From NCBI RefSeq assembly GCF_007670255.1, contig NZ_SZVS01000014.1, positions 1-64,000 of the forward strand: a stretch of DNA of 64,000 nt, read 5' to 3'. The notes below the pieces were generated by a model. The model had not been told where the DNA came from and searched no databases. It saw nothing but the letters and a program-made list of their open reading frames with translations. Position numbers and translations under genes: made by a program. Positions 45,966-56,566 of this stretch are shown piece after piece. Position 1 is the stretch's first letter. Every line of letters starts with the position of its first letter. Source of the stretch: Paenarthrobacter nicotinovorans. Lineage in GTDB: Bacteria; Actinomycetota; Actinomycetes; Actinomycetales; Micrococcaceae.

Positions 45966-47309
45966 ATGACTGTCGTACCCTTGCCGCTGGAGCAAACCCT
46001 TCCCGGCGGCGAATTGATCCATGGTGCCGAGGGCGGTTCCGTCGTTCGGCGTTCGGTCCTTCCCGGCGGCGTGCGCGTCTTGACCGAGGCTATGCCGGGT
46101 CAGCGTTCGGCCACCATCGGGTTCTGGGTGGCAGTAGGGTCACGCGACGAGGCAGAAGGCCAGCACGGATCAACGCACTTCCTTGAACACCTCTTGTTCA
46201 AGGGCACCAAGCGCCGCACTGCCCTGGAAATTGCTTCCGCCTTCGACGAGGTGGGGGGCGAATCCAATGCTGCGACGGCAAAGGAAAGCACCTGCTACTT
46301 CGCCCGGGTGCTGGACACCGATCTTCCCATGGCCATCGACGTCATTGCGGACATGATTACAGGCGCGGTTCTGGACCCCGCGGAGCTTGAGCAGGAACGG
46401 GACGTCATCCTCGAGGAAATCGCCATGGACAGCGACGACCCCACGGATGTAGCACATGAGAAGTTCGTGGCCGCCGTGCTGGGCGACCATCCGCTGGCCC
46501 GCCCCATCGGGGGAACGCCGGACGCCATCAAGGCCGTCGCACGCGATTCCGTATGGGAGCACTACCAGCGCTACTACCGCCCGGAAGAGCTGGTCATCAC
46601 AGCTGCCGGTGGATTGGATCACGACGTCGTCTGCGGGCTGGTCCTCGACGCCCTGACCGCTGCGGGCTGGAAGCTTGACCCCCATGCCGCTCCGGTGAAC
46701 CGGCGCGGTACCGACAGGGCCGTGATCACCGGTACGTCGGGACTCCATGTGGTCAAGCGTCCCGTGGAGCAGGCCAACATCATCATGGGTTGCCCGACGA
46801 TGGTTGCCACCGATGACCGCCGCTTTGTCATGAGTGTCCTCAACGCGGTTCTGGGCGGAGGGATGTCCTCGCGGCTGTTCCAGGAAATCCGCGAAAAGCG
46901 CGGACTGGTGTACTCGACATACTCTTTCACTGCCGCCTATGCCGACGCAGGTTACTTTGGCATGTATGCCGGGTGCACGCCCTCCAAGGTCCGCCAAGTG
47001 CTTGATCTGCTGGGCGTGGAGTTGGACAAGCTCGCCGAGGACGGCATTACGGAAGAGGAACTCAGGAAAGCCGTCGGGCAGCTCAGTGGCGGGATTGTCC
47101 TTGCCCTTGAGGACACGGGTTCCAGGATGTCGCGGCTTGGCCGGGCAGAACTGGTGTCCGGCGAGTTCCAGGACATCGACGAAACCCTGGCCCGTATCCA
47201 GGCGGTCACCGTGGAGGAGGTCCAGGAACTCGCACGCGAACTGGCCGGGGCTCCCCGGACCATCACGGTGGTTGGACCGTTCGAAGAATCGGAGACTTTC
47301 GGGCTCTGA
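45966..47309 (+). CDS. M16-family zinc metallopeptidase (PepR-like)
   Basis: 447 residues from ATG 45966. The inverted zinc motif HFLEH is near residue 75, with the distant glutamate in the EQERDVILEEIAMDSDD segment. The C-terminal inactive half has the FQEIREKRGLVYSTYSF Arg/Tyr pair of processing-peptidase-like enzymes. It follows pnp as Rv2782c does in M. tuberculosis. Substrates are unknown; the family degrades or processes small peptides. Confidence 0.93.
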   Translation: MTVVPLPLEQTLPGGELIHGAEGGSVVRRSVLPGGVRVLTEAMPGQRSATIGFWVAVGSRDEAEGQHGSTHFLEHLLFKGTKRRTALEIASAFDEVGGESNAATAKESTCYFARVLDTDLPMAIDVIADMITGAVLDPAELEQERDVILEEIAMDSDDPTDVAHEKFVAAVLGDHPLARPIGGTPDAIKAVARDSVWEHYQRYYRPEELVITAAGGLDHDVVCGLVLDALTAAGWKLDPHAAPVNRRGTDRAVITGTSGLHVVKRPVEQANIIMGCPTMVATDDRRFVMSVLNAVLGGGMSSRLFQEIREKRGLVYSTYSFTAAYADAGYFGMYAGCTPSKVRQVLDLLGVELDKLAEDGITEEELRKAVGQLSGGIVLALEDTGSRMSRLGRAELVSGEFQDIDETLARIQAVTVEEVQELARELAGAPRTITVVGPFEESETFGL

Positions 47310-47398
47310 GGCCTGTCCGGTTTCTTCCGGCTATGGACGCGCGCGGCCTCAAAGAGGCAGCATGATGGTGATGCTGCCCCGTTGGCTTTGGAGACGTG

Positions 47399-47878
47399 AT
47401 GGACCTGCCCGCAACCGGTCGTGCCGTCGATATCCTGCGGGAGTTCCTTGGCCACTGGACCGGCATTACGGAAATCGCGTCCTCGCCGTGGGGGACCGCT
47501 CGGACAGCCGATGCCGAAGTGGTTTTCACCGGGACCGCCGGTGGCCACGCGGTGGTCCAGAGCTACAAGCACCGGGAGCCTGACGGAAGCCACTTCGAGG
47601 GACATGGCATGTTCACGGTTGACCGGGATCACGGTGGCACCCTGTGGTACTACGTCGACAGCATGGGAAAGCCGCCGGCCGCCCCGGTCAGGGGGACGTG
47701 GAGTGCCGGCATGCTGACGCTGGAACGGCGCACGGCCGACGGCGTGGCACGACACACTTTCCGAGTTGAGGACGGCGTGCTGGTGCACACCGCCGATCTA
47801 CGGTTGGAGGGTCACGCAGCCTTCAGCCCCCTGTTGAAAAGCGTCTTCAGGAAAACGGCTGTGCCTGCCGTCCGCTAG
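47399..47878 (+). CDS. DUF1579-like protein
   Basis: 159 residues from ATG 47399, with GGAG five bases upstream. It has the pattern of the DUF1579 beta-barrel family: LREFLGHWTGITEIASSPWG at the start, TGTAGGHAVVQSYKHREPDG, GHGMFTVDRDHGG and WYYVDSMGKPP. It may bind a small ligand like other lipocalin-type folds. Function unknown. Its stop overlaps the convergent moaD stop by four bases. Confidence 0.7.
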   Translation: MDLPATGRAVDILREFLGHWTGITEIASSPWGTARTADAEVVFTGTAGGHAVVQSYKHREPDGSHFEGHGMFTVDRDHGGTLWYYVDSMGKPPAAPVRGTWSAGMLTLERRTADGVARHTFRVEDGVLVHTADLRLEGHAAFSPLLKSVFRKTAVPAVR

Positions 47879-48141
47879 CCTCCGGCGAACGGCGGAAGAA
47901 CGTCAATGACGTCGTCGGCACCGAGCGGCGCAGAGTGGTCCCGCACCGCAACTTCGTTGCGGAGGAAGCTGCTGCGCGCCACGATCCTGGCCAACGTCGG
48001 TGTGCCTTCCGGAGGCACAGGACGTTCGACGGCGAGGGCGGCTTCCAGGAGCGCTTCCAGACTGGTGCCTTCCGGAAGTGCATGGAGTTCTTCTTCGACT
48101 CCCGCTGCCGCGCGCGCGGCAGCGAAGTAACGGACCAACAA
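47875..48141 (-). CDS. moaD: Molybdopterin synthase sulfur-carrier subunit MoaD
   Basis: 88 residues from TTG 48139-48141, with GGAGG nine bases upstream; the longer frame overlaps moaA. Ubiquitin-like fold that carries sulfur as a C-terminal thiocarboxylate to MoaE. The start reads LVRYFAAARAAAG and the chain ends in PPFAGG with the essential terminal Gly-Gly. It follows moaA by five bases on the same strand. Confidence 0.88.
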   Translation of the reverse strand: MLVRYFAAARAAAGVEEELHALPEGTSLEALLEAALAVERPVPPEGTPTLARIVARSSFLRNEVAVRDHSAPLGADDVIDVLPPFAGG

Positions 48142-48146
48142 GTTTT

Positions 48147-49286
48147 TCAGCCTCCGATTGCGCTCATGCTGCGGTCCGGCTGGACGAAGTCCGCTGCGCC
48201 GAGACCGGTGTGGTCCATGCCATGGGCCTTGGGCTTGATCCACATGGCGTCCTGCCAACGTTCGGCGAGTTCGGAATCTGTTGCCCCACTGCGGAGGAGC
48301 CCCAGGAGGTCGAACTCCTCCCGCGAGAACAGACAGCTCATGATCTTGCCTTCGGCGGTAATGCGTGTACGCCGGCAGTCGGAGCAGAAAGGCTCGGTGA
48401 CCGAGGCGATGATGCCCACCGTTCCCAGGACGGGACCCGACGCTTCAGCCGAACCGGTGTCCCGGCGTCGTACTTCAAACCTCTCGGCAGGGGCGCCGTC
48501 GCGTTCGCGCGGGTCGGGGGAGAGGACGAAGTCGCGGGAGAGGAGCTCCCGGATCTCCGCGGCGGTGATCATGTTCCGGCGGGTCCAGCCGTGGTCGGCG
48601 TCCAGGGGCATCTGCTCGATGAAACGTAGTTCGTAACCGCGGTCCAAAGCCCACGCCAGGAGGTCCGGGGACTCGGTGTCGTTGATGCCGCGCATGAGCA
48701 CGGCGTTGAGCTTCACCGGGCCGAGGCCCGCAGCCCAGGCGGCATCGACGCCGGCCAGTACACGGTCCAGGAACGGACGCCGGGTGAGTTTGGCAAAGGT
48801 TTCCTCGTGGAGGGAATCGAGCGAGACGTTGATGCGGGTCAGGCCGGCAGCCTTCAGGGCTTCTGCCTTCTTGTCCAAGCCCACACCGTTGGTGGTCATG
48901 GAGATGGGAAGGTCAGGATGCCCGCTCCGGATGCCGGAGATGATCTCCGCCAGATCGGCACGTACCAGCGGCTCACCGCCGGTCAGGCGCAGCTCCCGGA
49001 CACCCAGCGAGTTGACGCCGATGCGGACGATCCGGACGATTTCGTCCAGGGTCATCACGGCCTGCTTGGAGAGCCATTCGAGGCCTTCGGCAGGCATGCA
49101 GTAGGTGCACCGGAGGTTGCATTTGTCCGTCAGGGATAGCCGCATGTCAGTGGCGCGACGACCATGGCGGTCCCACAATCCGGCCGGAGTGCCGGCAGGG
49201 CGGGGCGGCGGCGTTGCCGCACCACTTTCAGTGCCGCCCACGGCTCCACTGGAAGGGGGCATTGGCATGCCCAACTGAACACTCAT
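48147..49286 (-). CDS. moaA: GTP 3',8-cyclase MoaA
   Basis: 379 residues. Radical-SAM enzyme for the first step of molybdenum cofactor synthesis. The N-terminal cluster motif is C56-x3-C60-x2-C63, preceded by MRLSLTDKCN. ELRLTGGEPLVR and ISMTTNGVGL follow. The C-terminal cluster is in EPFCSDCRRTRITAEGKIMSC, and the chain ends in the required Gly-Gly. The first 40 residues are Pro/Gly rich and not conserved. Confidence 0.96.
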   Translation of the reverse strand: MSVQLGMPMPPSSGAVGGTESGAATPPPRPAGTPAGLWDRHGRRATDMRLSLTDKCNLRCTYCMPAEGLEWLSKQAVMTLDEIVRIVRIGVNSLGVRELRLTGGEPLVRADLAEIISGIRSGHPDLPISMTTNGVGLDKKAEALKAAGLTRINVSLDSLHEETFAKLTRRPFLDRVLAGVDAAWAAGLGPVKLNAVLMRGINDTESPDLLAWALDRGYELRFIEQMPLDADHGWTRRNMITAAEIRELLSRDFVLSPDPRERDGAPAERFEVRRRDTGSAEASGPVLGTVGIIASVTEPFCSDCRRTRITAEGKIMSCLFSREEFDLLGLLRSGATDSELAERWQDAMWIKPKAHGMDHTGLGAADFVQPDRSMSAIGG

Positions 49287-49420
49287 GAATTCAGGCTACG
49301 CCACCCGGGCGTGATCAGTGACACCGGTTACAGGCAGGGAGTTCTTACGGAATTCCTACGGTTGGGCCGCTGATGCTGGAATCGCGTGCCGGGCACCGTT
49401 GGCAAATCTATGCTGAAAGC

Positions 49421-50167
49421 GTGACCACTAATACGGCATCATCAGCGGAACCCGGAAACCGGCGTATCCTCCTGGTCGAGGACGAAGAGACGATCGCCGA
49501 TGTCGTCCGCGATTACCTGGTGATGGCGGGGTTCCAGGTGGACACGGCAGGCGATGGCTTCACGGCCCTGACCCTCGCGGCACAGCGCAGGCCGGACCTC
49601 GTCATCCTGGACCGCATGCTGCCGGGACTGGACGGGGTCGAAGTGTGCCGAAGGCTGCGCCAGACCATGACCGTGCCGGTCATCATGGTCACAGCGCTGG
49701 GAACCGAAGATGACCGGATCCTCGGGCTGGAGATGGGGGCAGACGACTACGTGACCAAGCCCTTCTCTCCCCGGGAGCTGGTCCTGCGCGTCAAGTCGGT
49801 GCTGCGGCGAAGCATCAAGGAATATGCCCCGGAACCATCGGTCGAAGCAGCAGGTCTTGAACTTGATCCAGCGTCGCGGACCGTCACGCTGGACGGGCAA
49901 TTGCTCTCGCTGACCGCCCGCGAGTTCGACCTCCTTGCCTTTCTGATGCGCAGGCCCCACCAGGTGTTCAGCCGGGAAGAACTCATCAAGGCAGTGTGGG
50001 GATGGGATTTCGGGGATCTCTCGACCGTTACCGTCCACGTCCGCCGGCTGCGCGAGAAAATCGAGGTCAACCCCACCAAACCGGAACTCATCAAGACCGT
50101 GTGGGGTGTTGGCTACCGCTTTGACGTGTCCCCGGACGGCAAACGGGAGGCCGCGCATGGAAGGTAG
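49421..50167 (+). CDS. OmpR-family two-component response regulator
   Basis: 248 residues from GTG 49421; an in-frame ATG at 49373 would add 16 residues. The receiver domain starts ILLVEDEETIADVVRDYL, with the phospho-accepting Asp64 in LVILDRMLPGLDG and Lys in DDYVTKPFSPREL. The C-terminal winged helix has LLSLTAREFDLLAFLMRRP and VTVHVRRLREKIE, then TVWGVGYRF. It overlaps the kinase gene by 11 bases. The neighbouring molybdoenzyme and Moco genes are the likely targets. Confidence 0.94.
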   Translation: MTTNTASSAEPGNRRILLVEDEETIADVVRDYLVMAGFQVDTAGDGFTALTLAAQRRPDLVILDRMLPGLDGVEVCRRLRQTMTVPVIMVTALGTEDDRILGLEMGADDYVTKPFSPRELVLRVKSVLRRSIKEYAPEPSVEAAGLELDPASRTVTLDGQLLSLTAREFDLLAFLMRRPHQVFSREELIKAVWGWDFGDLSTVTVHVRRLREKIEVNPTKPELIKTVWGVGYRFDVSPDGKREAAHGR

Positions 50168-51401
50168 CGAACTCTGGACCATCCTGGCCTGGGTCCTCTT
50201 CTGGGCCGTGCTCATCGGCGCCGCGACCCTCGCCCTGCTGCGGATGCTTCGCAGGGCCTCAGTCTTGGCCCAGATCTGCCTGGTGGTGGTCGCCACGGTG
50301 GCCGTGTTGGTGGCCGGTATGGTCAGTGCCTTCAACGCGATGTTCATCTCTGCCAGGGACCTCGAAGTGATGTGGTACATCCTCGCGACCGCATCGGCGG
50401 TCGCTGTCGCCCTGTCCCTCGTGCTCGGGGCAGGAGTGTCCAGGAACGCGGCACGGTTGGTGGACGCGGCCCGCAGGATCGGTCGCGGCGAAACGCTGGA
50501 GCACTCCCGGGCCGAGGGTCGCAAGGCGGCTCCGGCCATGACGTCGGAGCTGGCCGAACTGGCGCAGGAACTTGAGGCGAGCAGCCGGAGCCTAGCCGAA
50601 TCCCGCGAACGCGAGGCCGCCATTGAGAAGGCCCGGCGCGAGCTGGTGTCCTGGATCTCGCATGACTTGAGGACCCCGCTGGCCAGCATGCGAGCCATGA
50701 CGGAAGCCCTCGAAGACGGAATGGCCCCGGATGTCCAGGGCTACTACCGGAAAATCATCGGGCAGACCGAACAGATGACCGCCATGGTCAACGACCTCCT
50801 GGAACTGTCCAAGATCCAAGCCGGGAGTCTTCGCCTGCGCGCTGAAGCGCTCGATTTGTACGACCTCGTCAGCGACGCCCTGTCCGATCTGGCACCTTTG
50901 GCAGCGAAGCGCGGCATCAAGCTCGACGGCGGTGGCGCCCGTGAGTGCATGGCGGTGGCCGACGGGCCGAGCCTGGCCAGGGCAATCCGGAACATCCTCC
51001 TGAACGCCATCATCTACAGCCGGCCGGACACCGACGTCCATGTCAGCGTCGGACGGGACAACGGCAACGCCGTCATCGCGGTTCAGGACCAGTGTGGAGG
51101 TATCCCGGAAGAGGACCTTCCGCACCTTTTCGAAACAGGGTGGCAGAAAGACCCCTCGCGAGGCTCGGCGGCGGCCCTGCAGGGAAGCTACAGCGGGGCA
51201 GGCATAGGACTGAGCATGGTGGCCGGCATCGTCACCGCGCACGGCGGCGAGGTGACTGTGGGCAATGTCGACGGCGGCTGCCGCTTCGCCCTCACGCTGC
51301 CGGCGGGATCGCTTCCGGGGGACTCAGCTCCAAATGCTGCCGCGACGAATCAAACCGTGGGCGCGACTGAACCGAACATTGTCCGTGGAGGCACATCATG
51401 A
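50157..51401 (+). CDS. Membrane sensor histidine kinase
   Basis: 414 residues from ATG 50157, with GGGAGG upstream. Three hydrophobic segments lie in the first 95 residues (LWTILAWVLFWAVLIGAATL, VLAQICLVVVATVAVLVAGM, MWYILATASAVAVALSLVLG), so little protein is exposed outside. A HAMP-like linker is followed by the phospho-acceptor H169 in SWISHDLRTPLASM. The ATP-binding domain has IRNILLNAIIYSRP, DQCGGIPEEDLPHLF and GAGIGLSMVAGIV. The stop overlaps the molybdoenzyme start. Confidence 0.94.
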   Translation: MEGSELWTILAWVLFWAVLIGAATLALLRMLRRASVLAQICLVVVATVAVLVAGMVSAFNAMFISARDLEVMWYILATASAVAVALSLVLGAGVSRNAARLVDAARRIGRGETLEHSRAEGRKAAPAMTSELAELAQELEASSRSLAESREREAAIEKARRELVSWISHDLRTPLASMRAMTEALEDGMAPDVQGYYRKIIGQTEQMTAMVNDLLELSKIQAGSLRLRAEALDLYDLVSDALSDLAPLAAKRGIKLDGGGARECMAVADGPSLARAIRNILLNAIIYSRPDTDVHVSVGRDNGNAVIAVQDQCGGIPEEDLPHLFETGWQKDPSRGSAAALQGSYSGAGIGLSMVAGIVTAHGGEVTVGNVDGGCRFALTLPAGSLPGDSAPNAAATNQTVGATEPNIVRGGTS

Positions 51402-52993
51402 GTACGCCGGTACGCAACACGATTAAAACCGGGCGCCCCACGGTCGGCCCGCGGCTGTGGGCGCCTCTGGCAGGGCTGGTTGCAGGCGCGGCAGGAATTG
51501 CGGCAGGGGAGCTCACTGCCGGTCTTCTCAGCCCCTTGGTTTCCCCGGTGACGGCCCTCGGCGGGGCTGTAATCGACGCCGTGCCACCGGGGGTGAAGGA
51601 TCTTGCTGTTCAGCTCTTCGGTACGGCCGACAAAGTTGTCCTGGTAGCCTCCATCGTGCTGGTCGCCGGGTTCCTGGCCGCGCTCGCGGGCATCCTTGAA
51701 CGCCGACGCCCCGGTCTTGGCCTGGCACTGGCGGGACTTGCGGGCGCCGCGGGACTGACCGCCGTCGTGACCCGTGCCCAAACCAGCCCGCAGGCGGCAC
51801 TGGCACCGATCGTCGCCGCCGCCATCACCATGCTGCTGTTGAGGATGCTCGTCCAGCGGCTCAACACTTGGGTTCCCCGGCGAACGGTCATTACGGCCCC
51901 GGAGCACGAGGGCGGGCAGGCGCCACTGGCCAGAAGGAGTTTCCTGAACGCCATGACCGGAACGGCCCTTGCCGCTGTGGTGGGAGGAACGGTGACGGCG
52001 ATATTCACCCGGGCCAGCGCCGTGGCCGCGGGGTTCCGTAGCTCACTGAAGCTGCCGGCACCGGCAACACCGCCACAAACCGTTCCAGCGGGGGCCTCGC
52101 TTTCCCTGCCGGGCATCAGCGCCCTGGTAACCCCGAACTCCGATTTCTACAGGATCGACACCGCCTTGACGGTTCCTGCCATTGACCCGCCGGCGTGGAA
52201 GCTGAAGGTCACCGGAATGGTGGAACGGGAAGTCGAACTGGACTTTGCCGCGCTCCTGGCCAAACCAATGACCGAACGCCACATCACCATCGCATGCGTC
52301 TCGAACAACGTGGGTGGGGACCTCATCGGCAACGCCCTGTGGTTGGGGTGGCCGGTGCGTGAGCTGCTCGCCATGGCCGGGCCCAAGGCCGGTGCGGACA
52401 TGGTGCTGTCCACCAGCAACGACGGCTGGACCGCCAGCACGCCGCTGGAGGCGCTGACCGACGACCGTGACGCGCTGCTGGTGGTCGGCATGAACGGAGA
52501 ACCGCTGCCCTTGGAGCATGGCTTCCCTGTCCGGATGATCGTGCCCGGACTTTACGGCTTCGTTTCCGCCACAAAGTGGTTGACTGAACTCAAAGTGACC
52601 CGCTTTGCCGACGACACCGGTTACTGGACCACCCGGGGCTGGAGCGACCACGGGCCCATCAAGACCCAGTCCCGCATCGACGTGCCACGCAATGGACGGA
52701 CTGTCCAAGCGGGAAAGGTGCAGTTCGGCGGCGTTGCCTGGGCGCAGCATCGCGGCGTGGAACGGGTCGAAGTGCGCGTCAACCGTGGGCCATGGCAGAA
52801 AGCACAGCTTGCGAGCGCCATCTCCACCGACACGTGGTATCAGTGGCAGATCGGGATCGATCTCACCGCCGGCGATTACGAAGTCCAGGTCCGGGCCACA
52901 GACTCAAGCGGCCAGCCCCAAACCGAAGACAAAGCTCCGGTTGCCCCTGACGGCGCCACGGGCTACCACACCATCAGCGTCAAAGTGGCCTGA
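51398..52993 (+). CDS. Membrane-anchored sulfite-oxidase-fold molybdopterin oxidoreductase
   Basis: 531 residues. The first 170 positions hold about four membrane helices. An internal Tat-like stretch, ARRSFLNAMTGTALAAVVGG, is then followed by a soluble catalytic part outside the membrane. The molybdenum ligand is probably C300 in HITIACVSNNVGGDLIGNAL. LEHGFPVRMIVPGLYGFVSA and WLTELKVTRF are typical of the family. The C-terminal 120 residues match the Mo-co dimerisation domain (VQFGGVAWAQHRGVERVEVR). The substrate is not known; it is coupled to the sensor kinase by a four-base overlap. Confidence 0.9.
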   Translation: MSTPVRNTIKTGRPTVGPRLWAPLAGLVAGAAGIAAGELTAGLLSPLVSPVTALGGAVIDAVPPGVKDLAVQLFGTADKVVLVASIVLVAGFLAALAGILERRRPGLGLALAGLAGAAGLTAVVTRAQTSPQAALAPIVAAAITMLLLRMLVQRLNTWVPRRTVITAPEHEGGQAPLARRSFLNAMTGTALAAVVGGTVTAIFTRASAVAAGFRSSLKLPAPATPPQTVPAGASLSLPGISALVTPNSDFYRIDTALTVPAIDPPAWKLKVTGMVEREVELDFAALLAKPMTERHITIACVSNNVGGDLIGNALWLGWPVRELLAMAGPKAGADMVLSTSNDGWTASTPLEALTDDRDALLVVGMNGEPLPLEHGFPVRMIVPGLYGFVSATKWLTELKVTRFADDTGYWTTRGWSDHGPIKTQSRIDVPRNGRTVQAGKVQFGGVAWAQHRGVERVEVRVNRGPWQKAQLASAISTDTWYQWQIGIDLTAGDYEVQVRATDSSGQPQTEDKAPVAPDGATGYHTISVKVA

Positions 52994-53054
52994 GCATCTA
53001 CTCTGGGAACGGCCGGTTGTTTGCCGGAAGCCCACGTGCCCCAGGAGGATTCCC

Positions 53055-54281
53055 GTGTCCCGATCTGTTGCAGCCCATCGCCAGGCAGTGGTGGAACTGT
53101 TGACGGCCGTCACCGCCAGGAAGGGAACACTGCGGCTTCCGCTGGTGGACGCGCTCGGAAAGGCGCTCGCCGTCGACGTCCACGCACCGCTGGCCCTGCC
53201 GCCGTTCGATAACTCCCAAATGGACGGCTTTGCCGTCCGTTCCGCGGACATTCCCGGCGGCGGAGCGAAGCTTCCGGTGTTGGCGCCCGTTCCGGCAGGT
53301 GCCGCTCCGGCGGCCCTGGAGCCGGGCCACGCTGCCCCCATCATGACCGGGGCCATGATGCCTGAGGGCGCGGACGCCGTCGTACCTGTCGAGAAGGCTA
53401 CGCCCAGCAGCTTCCCGGCGCCGACCGTGCTGGACGCGGAGGTCGGGCTGCCGGTAGTCGAACCCGGGACGTACGTGCGTCGACGCGGCAGTGACATTGA
53501 CAAGGGTGCGCTGGCGCTTGCTGCCGGCACTTTGCTGGGTCCTGGTCAGCTGGGTCTGCTGGCAGCCTTGGGGATGGTGGAGGTGGAAGTCCGCGAGCCT
53601 GTACGTGTCCTGCTGCTCACTACCGGGGACGAGGTCCTAGAGCCGGGCGCGGAACTGTCACCGGGCAAAATCTATGACTCCAACGGCACTTTGCTGGAAA
53701 CCTCAATGCGGCAGGCCGGGCTGGAGGTAGTCCGCACCGGTATCTCGGACGACAAACCGGAGGCTCTGGTGGCGGTCCTGGACCGTCACCTCGCAACCGG
53801 GAACGACGGCGGCGCCCCGGTTGACGTCATTGTCACCACCGGGGGAGTCAGCAAAGGAGCCTACGAAGTCGTTCGTCTTGCCATGGCAGGGCAGCCGGTG
53901 GACTTCCTCCATGTCGCCATGCAACCGGGCGGGCCCCAGGGGCTGGGAACCTACAACGGGGTACCGTTCATTGGCTTCCCGGGAAATCCGGTCAGCTGCC
54001 TGGTCTCCTTTGAGATGTTCCTGCGCCCCGCCTTGTCCCAGGCGACCGGGGCCCCCGCACCCCGGCCAGTGCTGAAGGCACGCCTCGCTGAGGGCCTCGC
54101 ATCTCCCCAAGGCAAACATCAGGTGCGCCGGGCGACCGCCTTGGACGGTGTCGTACGCATGGAGGGCGGTGCAGGGTCCCACCTGGTCCATGCCTTGGCC
54201 CGTGCCAATGCTTTGGTGCAGATCCCCGAAGACGTCACGGAACTCGCCGAAGGTGACGAAGTGGAAGTATGGATGCTGTGA
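53055..54281 (+). CDS. moeA: Molybdopterin molybdotransferase MoeA
   Basis: 408 residues from GTG 53055, with AGGAGG upstream. It inserts molybdate into adenylylated molybdopterin. Key motifs: [68 protein letters not shown] and [15 protein letters not shown]. It lies 61 bases after the molybdoenzyme and overlaps moaC. Confidence 0.95.
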   Translation: MSRSVAAHRQAVVELLTAVTARKGTLRLPLVDALGKALAVDVHAPLALPPFDNSQMDGFAVRSADIPGGGAKLPVLAPVPAGAAPAALEPGHAAPIMTGAMMPEGADAVVPVEKATPSSFPAPTVLDAEVGLPVVEPGTYVRRRGSDIDKGALALAAGTLLGPGQLGLLAALGMVEVEVREPVRVLLLTTGDEVLEPGAELSPGKIYDSNGTLLETSMRQAGLEVVRTGISDDKPEALVAVLDRHLATGNDGGAPVDVIVTTGGVSKGAYEVVRLAMAGQPVDFLHVAMQPGGPQGLGTYNGVPFIGFPGNPVSCLVSFEMFLRPALSQATGAPAPRPVLKARLAEGLASPQGKHQVRRATALDGVVRMEGGAGSHLVHALARANALVQIPEDVTELAEGDEVEVWML

Positions 54282-54808
54282 ACCACACTCCCGAAAACCC
54301 GGCAGGCACCACGGGCCTGACCCATCTGCGGCAGGACGGCACTGCCCAGATGGTGGATGTCTCCGACAAAGCCGTGACCACCCGCGAAGCCACAGCTACG
54401 GCCACGGTCCGCTCCACTGCTGAAGTCCTGGCCCTGTTGGGCGCGGGCGAACTGCCCAAGGGCGATGCCCTGGCCGTGGCGCGGGTCGCCGGAATCATGG
54501 CGGCAAAGAAGACCCCCGAATTGATCCCGCTGTGCCATCCTTTGCCCATTTCAAAGGTCACTGTGGACTTCGAACTGTCCACCGATTCGGTGGGAATCCT
54601 GGCCACCGTCAAGACCCGGGGTGTGACCGGCGTCGAGATGGAAGCCTTGACAGCGGCCTCGGTGGCTGCGTTGAGCGTCTACGACATGATCAAGGCCGTG
54701 GACAAACACGCGGTGCTCAGCGACATACGCGTCCTGTCCAAGAGTGGCGGCAAGAGTGGTAGCTGGGATGTTTCCAGGGATTCCCGTGACGGAGAGGCGG
54801 ACGCATGA
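54278..54808 (+). CDS. moaC: Cyclic pyranopterin monophosphate synthase MoaC
   Basis: 176 residues from GTG 54278, which overlaps the moeA stop (GTGA); ATG 54269 is an in-frame alternative. It works after MoaA to form cPMP. Visible motifs: [55 protein letters not shown] and MIKAVDK with the catalytic lysine. The C-terminal Ser/Asp-rich tail runs into mog. Confidence 0.94.
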   Translation: MNHTPENPAGTTGLTHLRQDGTAQMVDVSDKAVTTREATATATVRSTAEVLALLGAGELPKGDALAVARVAGIMAAKKTPELIPLCHPLPISKVTVDFELSTDSVGILATVKTRGVTGVEMEALTAASVAALSVYDMIKAVDKHAVLSDIRVLSKSGGKSGSWDVSRDSRDGEADA

Positions 54809-55308
54809 GCGCGTGCGAGCCCCACGCACACGGGTCCCGGAAGGCCGGCGTCGTGATTGCCTCCACCCGGGCGGCAGCCGGTCTGTACAACGACGAAACA
54901 GGGCCAGTGATTCTCGACTGGCTCAAGGAACACGGTTTCGACACCTTCCCCACCATGGTTGTTCCTGACGGCGAACCTGTGGGTGCCGCGCTCAGGGCAC
55001 TTCTGACCCAGGAACCGGCCGTTGTCATCACCAGCGGAGGAACGGGCCTCAGCCCGGACGACAAGACACCTGAAATGACGCTGCCACTGCTGGACCGGGA
55101 AATCCCGGGAATCATGGAAGGCATCCGACGTGCGGGCGCCGCCAAGACCCCCATGGCTATGCTCAGCCGCGGCCACGCAGGCGCTGCCGGGAAGACATTC
55201 ATCATCAACCTGCCGGGATCGCCCAAGGGAGTCATGGACGGACTCGCCGTCCTTGACCCCGTCATTGGCCATCTCTGCGAGCAATTGGAAGGAAACCATG
55301 GACACTGA
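54805..55308 (+). CDS. mog: Molybdopterin adenylyltransferase (MogA/MoaB type)
   Basis: 167 residues, starting in an ATGA overlap with moaC. It activates molybdopterin with ATP for MoeA. The MoCF fold shows [30 protein letters not shown] and [14 protein letters not shown]. The gene also overlaps moaE by 11 bases. Confidence 0.93.
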   Translation: MSACEPHAHGSRKAGVVIASTRAAAGLYNDETGPVILDWLKEHGFDTFPTMVVPDGEPVGAALRALLTQEPAVVITSGGTGLSPDDKTPEMTLPLLDREIPGIMEGIRRAGAAKTPMAMLSRGHAGAAGKTFIINLPGSPKGVMDGLAVLDPVIGHLCEQLEGNHGH

Positions 55309-55753
55309 AACGGACTTCGAGGTTGTCAGCGCTGTCTTGAGCTCCGAGCCGATCTCGGTGGACCAAGCCATCAGGGCAGTGGAATCGGATACTGCCGGCG
55401 CGGTGGTCAGCTTCAGTGGCGTGGTGCGGAACCACGACGGCGGCAAAGCAGTGGACCGGTTGAGCTACAGTGCACATCCCACAGCTCACCAGGTCATGTC
55501 CGATGTCGTCGCGCAGCTCGTCGCTGAACACTCGGGAGAAGCTGACCAGCCGGTCCGCATTTGGGCCGCCCACAGGATCGGCATGCTGGAGATCGGCGAT
55601 CCCGCGTTGGTATGCGCTGTGGCAGCTGCCCACCGCGGACAGGCGTTTGCGGTGTGCTCCGAACTCGTTGACCGGGTCAAGGAGCAGGTTCCCATTTGGA
55701 AGGAACAGTTCTTCTCCGATGGCACCGTTGAGTGGGTTGGCGCGGGGGAGTAG
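55298..55753 (+). CDS. moaE: Molybdopterin synthase catalytic subunit MoaE
   Basis: 151 residues from ATG 55298, with GGAAGGA upstream. It combines with MoaD to convert cPMP to molybdopterin. Motifs: GAVVSFSGVVRNHDGGKAV, IWAAHRIGMLEIGDPALVCA and VAAAHRGQAFAVCSELVDRV, and the catalytic lysine region VKEQVPIWKEQFF. It is the last gene of the cofactor operon. Confidence 0.95.
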   Translation: MDTETDFEVVSAVLSSEPISVDQAIRAVESDTAGAVVSFSGVVRNHDGGKAVDRLSYSAHPTAHQVMSDVVAQLVAEHSGEADQPVRIWAAHRIGMLEIGDPALVCAVAAAHRGQAFAVCSELVDRVKEQVPIWKEQFFSDGTVEWVGAGE

Positions 55754-56563
<810 letters not shown>

Positions 56564-56566
56564 ACC

